Shown: positions 44,935 to 55,461 of the stretch, piece by piece
How the letters are laid out: each line of letters starts with the position of its first letter
Numbering within the stretch: position 1 is the first letter of the stretch
Assembly: GCA_037039685.1 (NCBI GenBank)
Contig: JAWNGF010000003.1
Span: forward strand, 2,728,001-2,792,000
Length of the DNA: 64,000 nt
Origin: Ceratobasidium sp. AG-K
Taxonomy: Eukaryota > Basidiomycota > Agaricomycetes > Cantharellales > Ceratobasidiaceae
Direction: 5' to 3'
Program-made: the position numbers and the translations under genes
Notes under the pieces: generated by a model
Seen by the model: only the letters and a program-made list of their open reading frames with translations
Told to the model about the DNA's origin: nothing
Database searches by the model: none

Positions 44935-47009
44935 ACTGTAGTCGACCTGGGCATGCCCTAGGTTTCCGACGAACAGTATCACTGGCCACGCCTAAATATA
45001 CCCTCGACTCCATGAATCTATTTCAGCCGTCAACAACCCATAGTTTCAAGCACTGAGCACACGACCCGGATCGACATACCAATGCCTCATACAACCAGCT
45101 AGCTACGACGAACACCAATTCCCCCGAGTCATGGCCACCGACGTCAAGGACAGCCGCAAACTAGCCCGTGGGGTGATCATGCGGGAGAGGGTGATGCATA
45201 CTCGAGGGGGAGCAAGGGGAGAGGGGGAGCAAGGGGAGAGGGGGATGTGCGCGCAGAGTGGAGTCGGAGATGGAGAGGGAACGGGTGTTCAGGGACCGAG
45301 TAGGTGCCTGGTATCGGGCGAGGCTTCGAGATGTAGCGTTAACCTCGCTGTCAATCGTACTCTGGTATTTGATAAGAGTAGACTGGGCTTGGGCGTAAGC
45401 TTGTCGAGTGTTGTCATCGGGCACTGCAGTATGAATGATGGGAGGGCATAGCTTCGCACACAGCAGGTTGGCAACGTCTTGGTTGCGACCAGGGGATGAC
45501 GCGTCTATTTTTTGACGGCCGCTGTCGATCAAGGAAGATCCCGATAATCAGGGTCCCGGCAGTTGCCAGGACAGGATGGGCTTTCCACCGTTCAACGACC
45601 CCTGCCTCAAAGTTGCTTGCTCGAAGTCTTGAAAATCCCCCTCCAGCAGGTGGCTCGTCGGGCTTTGTTTGCTCCCGTAATTAATTATGATAATCTTTTC
45701 ATGGCCACGTGTGAGGTTAGAACCCGATCAGTCATGTGGTCACCTTCACATCCTCGCGACATTCCCGAATATTGAACTGCCATTAGAAAGCCTCGAAGGA
45801 GCTTTTCGCTACAGTAAGGGCATTGAATAGTGTCCTACCGACTGGAGGGAAGCCTTCGATAGCTTTCCTCTTTCCTCTGCTCTCTGCATACCTTCGACGC
45901 AGTCCCATTGAGTTGGTCATCACCCGTTATGGGTACAAGTTTGGATTGCTAAATATCGCTTTAGACTCAATCTGACTACATTTAAAATGTGTTTTGCGTC
46001 TTTCGTCAAAGGATCAATGTCCTAAGCGCAGACGCCAAGACATTGATGACACACCAAATCCATGTCTGACTCAAGAACCACTCACTTAACCTTGACCAGG
46101 AGTGTTTTAGACCCACGGCTAATTTCGCGCATCCATCCCACCAAGACGTCGCCTTCATCGTCCCGCCAGTATTTCTCGGATTGGAGCTTTGCATAATGAC
46201 ACCTTGATTATTTTTGTCTTCTCTTCATCCAACAATCGTCACGGCCGTGAAGGTCCTGAAAGTCAACCACCCAAAACATGCTTTCCCACTCCCTTGGCCG
46301 TTACATCGATTAACACCCTCGTGTGCTAAAAACCGGCACAAAGATAGAAATACGTTTATAAACTATACTGGCGCATTTTATTACACAGAATGGGGTAGCA
46401 AGGGGACAACGACAGGGGGAGAATTTAAATAATATGGAATCGGGGGGTAGGCCAAGGTGCGTGAGTGGTGGAGAATCGAAAACTACACGTTACTAACTAT
46501 TTCTCGGACTCATAGATATATTAGCGGTGAGTGGATAGGGGATGGGGGAGCGCGATATGCCTTCGGGGGCTTGGGCGCAACGGTACGGGCTAGTAATCTG
46601 TGAGTATATGCTGTGTGGCACTGCCTTGAGAGATATCTTCCCCCTGGCAAAGGAAAATTTCCTCAAGACTTTGCAAATCAGGATGGCTTTAATCAACCAG
46701 TCACCTTTGATGGAAAACCGGTTAGGTCGGTTCGAAGGGCAGCGCAGGACATCAGGCAAGGGCTCGGCGGATGAAGCTCCTCGCTACCAAGGGCTCGCTC
46801 ATGTGCCAGAGCCGAACGACAATGGCTTGTTGAAGAATGTCTATGGGTCTAACACGATTGTGTGGTGATACAGCCGTGTCGGGCGGAGTGGCTGGGGGTC
46901 GGGCTGTGTCCTTCCCGGTTTCTTGATCTTCTTTCTGGCATTTAACTTGGCATGTTCTTTGCGACCTCTTTCTAACCACCACATTGATATCACAGTTATA
47001 TTTGATCAA
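44935..47009. other. Intergenic between family copies A and B
   Basis: Includes an imperfect G-rich tandem repeat near 45203-45243 (GGGGGAGCAAGGGGAGA units). A 108-codon plus frame at 46542-46868 has no motif or splice support. Confidence 0.45.
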
Positions 47010-47646
47010 ATGGCACCAAGCACTCACGGAGCTGTCACGGCCGGTGATACTGAGTTTCTCGACCTGTCAGCCAGCAACCATCACGGGTTGGCTGCTGATT
47101 TGGACGAAGGACAACGCCATCGTGGTAGGCACTACCTGACAGGAGCTTTGAATCGACGCCGGGACTCACGAAAGTTCTAGGTTTCCGGGGGTCAAGTGCG
47201 AGTGTAGTGCAAGCACCCCCGCTACTTGCCAATGCCAATCATGGCGACATCCCAGCCGAACAAGTTCGCGGTCCACACATACCGGCTACATTGACCAAAG
47301 CCACGATTCTCGTGTTCGCGCTCTATATCGTGACAGCCAACCTTATCCAAGAGCCGGCAACAAACACTGTCAAACCAGTGCCCTCCCTTGCCGCAGTAGG
47401 GTGAGCCATCAAGCGTAGAACACGGCAAGTGGCTGCTGATAGATGTGCTGCATCTAGATGGAAGACCATCGTGTCGCAGTGGCCTTGCTCGTTGCTTGGG
47501 AAGGCCATGGCCAGCATTATTGATACCGAACGTCGAATATCTCCAGTTTGCGATATGTGCGTCAGCTGCCGTACTTGGAATGACGTGACCGGGCACTTAC
47601 ATCTATGACTTTAGGTGACCATACTGAGCCGGGGCTTAGGCTGTAA
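47010..47646 (+). CDS. Small four-exon membrane-type protein, family copy B
   Basis: Exons 47010-47124 (115 nt), 47181-47400 (220), 47458-47531 (74), 47615-47646 (32), total 441 nt, 146 aa. Start MAPSTHGAVTAGD. Exon 2 begins GFRGSSASVVQAPPLL and includes hydrophobic ATILVFALYIVTANLI. GW spans the exon 2/3 junction as in A and C. The third donor (GTCGAA) is chosen because it gives a C-terminus, DHTEPGLRL, similar to copy A, and an intact frame. That joint is less certain than the others. Confidence 0.6.
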
Positions 47647-49751
47647 CCGACAAAAGCGTGGGCTCCACGCCAATCGGCAGCACCTGCCCCGGTCAAAGTC
47701 ATTTCCTTCCCCGGGTCTCAATGTATATATTTATGACCATGAGATCAACACAAACTCTTGGTTGTTTTTCAGCAAATGAATATCTACGTCCTGACCGCTG
47801 TGAACCTCTCTTAGTGTCCGGAATGCTTGCAAAGAGGCGAGGAGAATATTTATATGGGCGGAGGATGTAAAACTCGGTGGTTTGTGGCAGGCGTCGAGGG
47901 ATGAAATCTTGTCCGCGCTCCCCCTTTTCAATGACCCCCAAGGTACAGCATGGCAGCACAACGCCAGTCAAGGACAAAAGAGTGTGGGTCATCAGACTGT
48001 CTTTAGCCACTTCAGGCGCTAATTCTGACAGACTGTCAGACTTCAACTCCCATACTCCGACGTCGATCGCAAGACACCTGCCGGGTTGGACGTGGGCAGC
48101 GCTTCAATGGCGGTGCCCGCACGTTGAGTAGTTAGGATGCCCTAGGCGATCCCCCCGTCAGACCTTGAATTAGGCGCTGCGCTTGTGGGTCCACATGGTC
48201 ATGCACATGCACATGCCTTTGGTTCGTGCCGACCGTCTCGCCACCACTTAGCCCGCTTGCGTAGGACTAGTTCCGCTACACCACATATCTTACGCATATT
48301 ACGACCTTCTCTAAGACGTCTACATTATCTATCTGCGTCTCATTGCGTCCATCTGTGATCTGGGAACACCACGGGTCGCTGTCTTGAAGGTTCAGGGCGA
48401 CTTCAAAAGGTTACCCGTTTAATTGCAGGCGTGATCCAACCCGAGGTGAGCCTGATAGCTGTTCTGAAAGCCTAAACACAGGGCTCGTTGCCAATGTTGG
48501 ATTAAGATCCATCACGGACAGCAATCGAGGGTGGACAAGGATCTCGCCTTATCACCTCGTAGGCCGGTACATACGATCCTGACATGTTGTAGTTCAATTT
48601 TGCTCCATTTGGCTGACCACTTACGCTCTTCAGCTCATGTTCATCGCTCACGTTCAGAGTTTGTTAGCTTGTTCCGTGGCATTGTAATCACAAAGCTCAG
48701 ATTTGGTCTCTCTATCGTTCAACTCGCTTCACGAGGAATAACCGTGAGGTATCTACCGTTACGTTTTATTTCACAATGGTTTAGTGTATATACGGTGATA
48801 TAAGATACAGCGGAGCTCGCCGAGTCATGTTGCAAGTGTGCAGCGGCGGATCGATTTGTGAAGTACGGCGGACAGAATTGAATCAATCACATCTCATCAA
48901 AAGGGGTAGGCACTAGGCGGGAACCCACCCCTAATTCCTATTCGGCGCCCGCTTGCGTTTCCAGTGGGAAATAGCTCACTCATTGCCATTCCTATGCAAA
49001 ATACAGGATACATGCGCTAGTAAAGAGCAGCAACATTCTCGCGTTCTGGGGTACTTTCCTGAGCAGACTCGCGATGAGATGTTTCCATGAAAAAATATAC
49101 ATTGATTTCCCTTCTATTTACTAGTTGTATATACGCACCGGTAGAGTAAAAGTGCCTGTATGGATCAATACGAGCTACAGCAAAGTCTTTTCATAGCTAC
49201 TGGCGCTGACGGGGGATGTATTGTGGGCAGTGGGCGGTGGAACGAACAAGGATTAGCACTGCCGGCTTCTCCAGACCAAGGTTATGGTGCAAGCCATTCT
49301 CCGAAGGAGATCGGACGGAGATGGATGCAAACAAATTCCCTGTAAATGTGGTTCGGTGAAAGGCCCTTGCTGAGGTTTAGGGCAACCTCTGTGTCCGGGA
49401 TTTTTCGGTCGCGACTATGAACGAGATTCGTCTCAGCCATAGCAGACATACTACTGAGCAATAATATATTTACTCACTCTGCTCCATAATGGTTCCTCAG
49501 GGTGGGGGCTGAAATCACGCTCATAATCGACCGAAACTAAATTTGACCTGGTAGCAGCAAGCGCACACAGCTCATACCACATCGTTTCCCGAACAAGTGG
49601 GCGCGGACAATTGAGGAAATGAGGATCGCGTCGAGGCTCCTGCCATTCCGCGCATCCACTGGCTCTTAAGCGGACATGGCGGGTGCATAGTCAGCTTCAC
49701 ACGACCATCAGTTTTAACGAGCCATAATCTACTCAGCATCTTTCATTAGCC
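47647..49751. other. Intergenic between family copies B and C
   Basis: About 2.1 kb. Open stretches at 47877-48131 and 48531-48803 (+) have no motif, neighbours or splice logic. Confidence 0.45.
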
Positions 49752-50405
49752 ATGCCAGGAGTTACTCACGGGGTTGCAGCTAGCAATGAATTCCAGGGTA
49801 TCGAGCTACGAGTTTCTGTCAACCATACATCTCCTTCTCACTCGGAACAAGTGGCATACCGACAAGGTGGGTGTAAATTACAAGGTATTCGCGATAAGCA
49901 TGGCACTCATTGAGCGTTTCAGGTCCTCGGGGAGCGAGTCCAAGCGCTGCGCAAGGAGCGCCCCCCTTTCCTCCAGACGTCGATGCCGGCGACGTCCCAG
50001 TCAGAGGAACGTTCGGATATGTGGACGTACTGACGGTGACATCCAGTTTGGGATTCTTGACTACCGCCTTTGCCCTCAAGCAAAATCATGCCCCGAAGCA
50101 AAAGGTAGATGCCGTGGAGTTTGCGGGGGGGTTGATTGGATCGGGGTAAGTGATACGCGTACAGCTTCGCGGGTCGGTTTCTCACAAATTTCGCAAACGT
50201 AGATGGGCTATCATGAAACTGATACCGTGGTCTCGCTGGCCACCGCCCAGTGCTGTAGCCACACCAAGCGACATTGAATCCCAGCCGCTACAAGCTCACA
50301 GTACGTTATCCAACTGCAATACTTGGGCGACATGGACCATCGCTTACTTTCGTGATCGTAGACGACGGCTCTGGGTTTGGCGCCCCGTACGTAACCGAAG
50401 GATGA
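49752..50405 (+). CDS. Small four-exon membrane-type protein, family copy C
   Basis: Exons 49752-49866 (115 nt), 49923-50145 (223), 50203-50300 (98), 50362-50405 (44), total 480 nt, 159 aa. Start MPGVTHGVAASNE. Exon 2 begins GPRGASPSAAQGAPP, has hydrophobic VLTVTSSLGFLTTAFAL, then KVDAVEFAGGLIGSGW, closely matching KVADGVELASSFVKAGW of copy A. Introns are 56-61 nt. Function unknown. Confidence 0.7.
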
Positions 50406-51279
50406 TACCAAGACCCAGCGAATGTTACCTGGTCCCTATGGCTTTAGCGTCTCTGAGGCTGCCTCATATCTGCATCTATTATGAACGTGTTGGTAACAAC
50501 TTGGCTCTTCTTAAATAAATGTGATTGGCATACCTCGTATCGTATACTTTAAGCTGTCGGCCTCTCCTGACTCCCGCCATACTCGTGGTCCCGTTGCGGG
50601 AATGCCCATCAAGGGGAGGGACGTGTTGACTAAATGCCAGGGGGGTGGTTCCAGTCGAGGGGAAGATCATTATTTACCCAACTCATTTAAGACGCCTCCA
50701 AGAGCACCGCATGGCCCCTGCGAGGTCAGCTGTTCAACGATTTCCAGTCGCTCCACACGACCATTTTGACACCTGTCAAAAAATGGCGCCAAGAATTGAA
50801 TGGCAGCACCAGGGCACATGTCAGTTTTGACACAGGCAGCGCTCGATCTCGATCTTCACAAATTGCAGCACTTGATTATTCTCAACAGTCGCCCCCATTG
50901 AGCGCAATAACAGGTGATTTCGGATCGTCAGTAAGTAGTTGTACGTCAAGAGTTTGCGTTACCCTACCACTACCCCCACTTCACCAGACCCAAGCCCACT
51001 ACCCTACATACCGTATGCCTTTCTTGGGGCCTTTTTACTTGAGGGCGTCTCTACGTGTTGATGCGCCGCCGGAATTGCGGAGGCATTTGTGGATGGCAAT
51101 CCGCTGCTCGAGCGGAGGTGTCCTGTGTCCACCCATGGCTCTCTTGCGGTCATCTCTGGAGCTCTTTTTGTTGGTAGTCCTAATCACCGCATACGGCAGC
51201 GACCATCTCGTAGGTGGATCGTGCGCCCGAGCTCATTGCAAGGGTATCTCTCTGGTTGCAAATATAGGTTACTGTAAAT
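50406..51279. other. Unassigned; may hold further exons of the minus-strand gene
   Basis: The long plus frame 50766-51281 has no motif. The minus strand could continue the gene that starts near 51547 but I could not join exons. Confidence 0.4.
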
Positions 51280-51547
51280 GACTCACCGTGGGGACCACCT
51301 TGCCGTTGATGGTGACAGTCTGAGTCCAGGTCATCTGGTTCGCACCGAGTTTGCTTCAAACAGTGTCGGCCGGCTTGGCGTGTCTATGCCCAGTATAACA
51401 CACTTACTAGTTGATTGTCACGGCGTCAGTGCCCTTGACAATAGCGTTGGGCTCATCCCGCATGGCCGGACCAGCCAAATACCGAGGCACAAACACCCCA
51501 GTCTCCTTTTCCAGTGCCACACCAAGAATTGTCAGGGTGGTGCTCAT
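51280..51547 (-). CDS. Unrecognised gene, 5' end cut by the copia insertion (partial)
   Basis: Minus-strand exon 51547 to about 51411 (STTLTILGVALEKETG, LAGPAMRDEPNAIVKG) ends at a GTAAGT donor. A second exon ending at 51289 reads QMTWTQTVTINGKVVPT before GTGAGT. The apparent ATG uses the first base of the copia LTR, so the true start was probably upstream and is now displaced by the element. Not recognised. Later exons were not found. Confidence 0.4.
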
Positions 51548-51703
51548 GTTGAATATACAGTCTTATACGTAGATATATGCGCATCACATGATTGTGTTCA
51601 CATGGATGCACGCTTTGCGGAAATTTTATCCTCAGTTCTCTACTCTTAGTAGCACAAGCTGAGTTACATTGATTCTCAGCCCGACACTGTGCATATCCCA
51701 AAA
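51547..51703 (+). repeat. Copia-1 5' LTR
   Basis: Starts TGTTGAATATACAG and ends just before the PBS at 51704. The end CATATCCCAAAA is a degenerate mirror of the start. Only 31 nt can be compared with the 3' LTR, and they are identical. Confidence 0.75.
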
Positions 51704-51717
51704 GGTTATGAGCCCTG
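51704..51717 (+). other. Copia-1 primer-binding site, initiator tRNA-Met anticodon arm
   Basis: GGTTATGAGCCCTG is complementary to CAGGGCUCAUAACC, the anticodon stem-loop of eukaryotic initiator tRNA-Met (known from yeast). Priming from a tRNA half at this arm is established for Drosophila copia. The gag start codon ATG (51708-51710) is embedded because it pairs with the CAU anticodon. Confidence 0.75.
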
Positions 51718-52974
51718 GTAGCATCAAAAGTGAAGAACCAGAGAACCCAGTTAACACTGTAAACATTACTACTCCAACAATGACATTGACCGACACTTAC
51801 CTTAGCAAGAAAACCTATGAGATCCCCCTCTTGAAGGACAATGGATCCAACTACAACTCATGGAAGTTCCACCAAATGACGGTCCTACAAATTCGAGGAC
51901 TGCTCAGGATCGCAAACAGCACTGAAATACCACCTGAACTGCTCACCAAGACCAAGCAAAAGGACTCTGTAAAAGTGTCAGAAAATAAGACTGCAATTGA
52001 ACAATGGCATAAGCAAGACGACGACGCATTTGCCCAAATTACCTTAAACATGGAAGATGGTGCGATGGCTGATGTGATCAAGACAACATTGGTGCATGAA
52101 GCCTGGACAAAGGTTGTCAAATGCTGGGAAGGGAAAGGGATGCAATTGCTATCCTTTTACTATCAGCAGTTCATGAACACAAAAATTAAAGAGGAAGAAG
52201 ACTTATCTTCCACTCTCAACACTATTCAATTGACTGCGTCCAAGATGAAAACACTTGGGGAAACTGTTACCGACCTAATGCTCACGCAAGTCTTCATGAA
52301 TGCGCTCCCCCGTCCTATGCGATTGTCAGCACAGTCATCCTGACATCCACTCAGACCAGCCTCATCATGCCCAACATGGTTGTCAAAGCCGCATTAGCTG
52401 AACAAGAACAACAGAAGAAAGGTGGTGGACTTACAGCAATGTATGCTCAAGCTCTGAAGCCTAAATCCAAGAAATCAAGCAACCCAAAAGGAAAGAAGAA
52501 GGCAAAAGGCCCTCTATGCAACAATTGTGCTAAGCCCGGGCACTCAAAGAAAGAATGCTGGGCTAAGGGAGGCAGGGCCAAAGGGAACGGACCACACCAA
52601 AAGCAACGAGCCACTAAGCCAACTGCGTCAAAAGCAAGCAAATCAAGTACTGCACCTAGTAAACCCAAATCGGCAAAAGCGGCTCCTATAGCCAAAGAAC
52701 CCAACAATATGCCGTTGATATATGCGGTGAAGGCTGTGGACAATCCTTCAGCCTGAGACAAATGGCTACTCAACTCTGGGGCATCAAAACATATGACCCA
52801 GAATCAAGAATGGTTTTCAACTTACTGGCCTCTAATCCCACCAATTGCCGTTTGAGTGGGCAATGGAAACACAACCAACGCAACCGGAATTGGCCGTGTC
52901 CTGCTTACGCTATGCAACGGCGCTTGTGAGGAAACTGACATTTTCCTTGACAGTGTATTGCATGTACCGGGAAT
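51708..52974 (+). pseudogene. gag: Copia-1 Gag and protease, frameshifted
   Basis: ATG 51708 (MSPGSIKSEEPEN). The copia Gag domain follows (LLKDNGSNYNSWKFHQM). A one-base loss near 52323 shifts the frame, which continues at 52367-52756. A CCHC knuckle, CNNCAKPGHSKKEC, lies at about 52519-52560. Protease reads WLLNSGASKHMT, where the catalytic Asp is Asn (52772, CpG to CpA). TGA stops at 52754 and 52853. It is cut by Gypsy-B2 after DSVLHVPGI. Confidence 0.88.
52970..52974 (+). repeat. Target-site duplication of Gypsy-B2, left copy (GGAAT)
   Basis: GGAAT at 52970-52974 and 58343-58347 flank Gypsy-B2 exactly, and joining them restores the Copia-1 frame. Confidence 0.95.
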
Positions 52975-53431
52975 TGTCGTGAGCCAGCTCACTCCATTGG
53001 ACTTGCCCGTTGTCTCGCCCTCCTGTTCCCTTCTTTTGTGTTGTGTTTCCGTTTCCGTTTGCCGCGTTGCCACCTTCTTGTGGTTATTCTGTTACATTGT
53101 GTAATGCGGCTGTGCTTTGTAAGAGTCATGTCTGTTCATACAGCATGACTCACACGGACACTCCTGACTGGTTGACTGTTATGACTCATGTGGCTGCGCT
53201 TTATATGACTTGGCCACGTCTTGAATATATATAGAGGACCAACAAGCCTGGAAACCCCAGCTTGTTTTGTCTCGTCAAAACATTCCCTTTGAGTGACACT
53301 TAGAACCACCCCTACCCTCAAGAGCCTACAGACGCTTAAGTGTGTTGCGGTTCAAGAGGTCATTTAGGTCTTAGTGCCGTCCACTCTCCATTGCGGCTTG
53401 TCTCATAGCCACAAAGAAGAAGCTTACAACA
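52975..53431 (+). repeat. Gypsy-B2 5' LTR
   Basis: 457 bp. TATATATA at 53226-53233 and the self-primer AGCTTGTTTTGT at 53259-53270 keep the 33-nt spacing of Gypsy-B1. Confidence 0.96.
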
Positions 53432-53433
53432 TT

Positions 53434-53445
53434 ACAAAACAAGCT
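53434..53445 (+). other. Gypsy-B2 primer-binding site, self-priming type
   Basis: ACAAAACAAGCT is the exact reverse complement of 53259-53270 in its own LTR. Same position and length as in Gypsy-B1. Confidence 0.75.
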
Positions 53446-53460
53446 TAACAACACACAAAC

Positions 53461-55461
53461 ATGTCTATTCAAGAAGATGGAGGGTCACATCCCTCATCCA
53501 CTATATCAACAAGAAGAGGACCCAGTTGGGCAGCAAGGCCCACAGGATCACTAAATGAGCAAGATATCACACAAACTCAAGTGGGAGGTCCTGCCCGATC
53601 ACGCCCCCAAAGTCAAACATCAATGCCGGGACCTTTTGGCATTTCTGACATGACAGCAGTACAAGAGGAAGAACCCACTATCACAAATAGAGAACCAGGA
53701 GATCTCACAAATGACCCTACTCCAGCTGTAATTCGTATTCCAACTGCAACCCCAGGGCCATCTCGTCCCTTGTGGCCGTTAGGGACTAGAAGACAGTTCT
53801 TTTCTCCCCAACCCGAAGCTCATGGGGGCGTATTGCTTGTTCCCATTAGACCTCCTCCTACACCACACATTCCCAATATCCCTACAGTTCCTCAAATTGG
53901 AGGAACCATCACCAACGCTGGACCAATTCCAGTGGCTTCCCAGCCAGTCACACCGGCGATACCAGCACCACCATATATCCCACAGGGTTACTCCAAGCAA
54001 TCAGCCCCGGTACAACAAAGCGCCGGTGATCCAGGAAGCTCAAGTTCAAGTTCCAGCTCTAGCAACAGGACTGTAATCAGCAATTTAGATGACCTAGACG
54101 ACCTTCTAGAAGGAAGACACAACGCTACCCTTAGGGTTATAGACGGAATGAGAGTCACTATAGATCAAAGGCTTAGTGGCCTAGAACAAGCCACACAGGT
54201 TCTAGCAAACAACCAGCAAATCTTTAACAACTCCATCAACACCCTACAAGGAACCTTGACAGACATTCTGAACTCGGCAAGAAATGGCGAACATAATTCC
54301 TTTCTAGTCGGTCAAGACGTAACCCACCTTCGAAATGAAGTTACCAACACCCAAGGACTAGTGAATAACGTACGCAAAGAACTGAACACTACCAGACAAG
54401 GACAACTCAAATGGAATGAGGCAGTAACACAAGGACTAGAAACCTTACGACAGGAGGGAGCCTCCTTCACTACCAAAATCACGGAAGTTCAGGAAACCAT
54501 CAACAATATGCGAGAAGAAATGGACAAAGCATCCCTGCACGGGATCCCCTCTAGGCAATCAAATTCTCCACCACATCCAGACACGGAATCTACCAGGATC
54601 GACAAATTAGAATTAAGAATCCAACGGCTGACCAAAAACCCAAACACCGGTAGTGGACCACGTCGTCCCAAGGTGACTCGTCCAGAAGCCTTCGACAGAA
54701 AGAAAGGGGAAGGTGCCGAAATGTTCATCACACAAATGGAAAGCTACTTTGTGCGCCTAGGCGATCAATACACTTCCAACAAAGAAAGGATCCAGGAAGC
54801 TCTGGCAAACTTCAAATCCGAGAACAAAGCTGCCACTCACTGGGCACAAGTACTCTTACGTTCGCTTAACCAAAGGGAAAATAACCAGAACCTTGCCTCA
54901 TGGGAAAGTTTCAAGGCACACTTCATGGAACAGTTCAGCAACCCCAACAAAAAAGCTAAAGCCGAATCAGATATCTGAAAATGCAAACAGAACAACTCTG
55001 TAGCAAACTATGCTTCGGAATTCCGATACCTTCTGGTAGACGTAAATTGGGGACAGGAAGCTCTGATCAACCAATTCAAGGAAGGGTTGAAGTCTGAAGT
55101 CAAGACCGAACTAGCTTGTTTTGAACTAACCCTGATCAATGAAGATGGGACAGAACGAGAACTTTCCCTTGACCGGTGGATCTCAATCGCAATCTCTATT
55201 GACCAGAAATTGCAACAAATCAAGGCCTCGACAGGGAAGAAGGCAGCCCAACCAACCGCTAGCAGACAATCCTCTACAAAGCGGCTGCCTGACAAAGTAT
55301 ACAAAGCAAGGATAGCAACCAACCGCTGCCTGAAGTGCGGACAGGAAGGACACCGTTCATTCAAATGCTCGTCCAAGGAATGGATAATGACAGAACCTAG
55401 CGTTAAAGGAAGGGAGGCAACAATTATAGAAGACTCGGGAAAAGAAGGGGTCTCCCTCTAA
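53461..55461 (+). pseudogene. gag: Gypsy-B2 Gag, one TGA
   Basis: ATG 53461 to TAA 55459-55461, 667 codons, with TGA at 54976-54978 where Gypsy-B1 has CGA. Same layout as B1: Pro/Ser-rich N-part, serine run, coiled coil, capsid-type domain, one CCHC knuckle (CLKCGQEGHRSFKC). Confidence 0.9.
55437..55443 (+). other. Gypsy-B2 candidate -1 frameshift site (GGGAAAA)
   Basis: TCG GGA AAA in the gag frame, with the gag stop 15 nt later. Third independent occurrence of the phased heptamer in the window. Confidence 0.65.

Noticed and set aside
45203..45243. G-rich short repeats as a CRISPR-like array
   Set aside because: Only about two imperfect adjacent units without spacers in a eukaryotic genome; simple tandem repeat.
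46542..46868. 108-codon plus frame between family copies A and B
   Set aside because: No similarity to the four-exon family and no recognisable domain; left unassigned.
50766..51281. 171-codon plus-strand frame
   Set aside because: No motif; it probably lies opposite exons or introns of a minus-strand gene.
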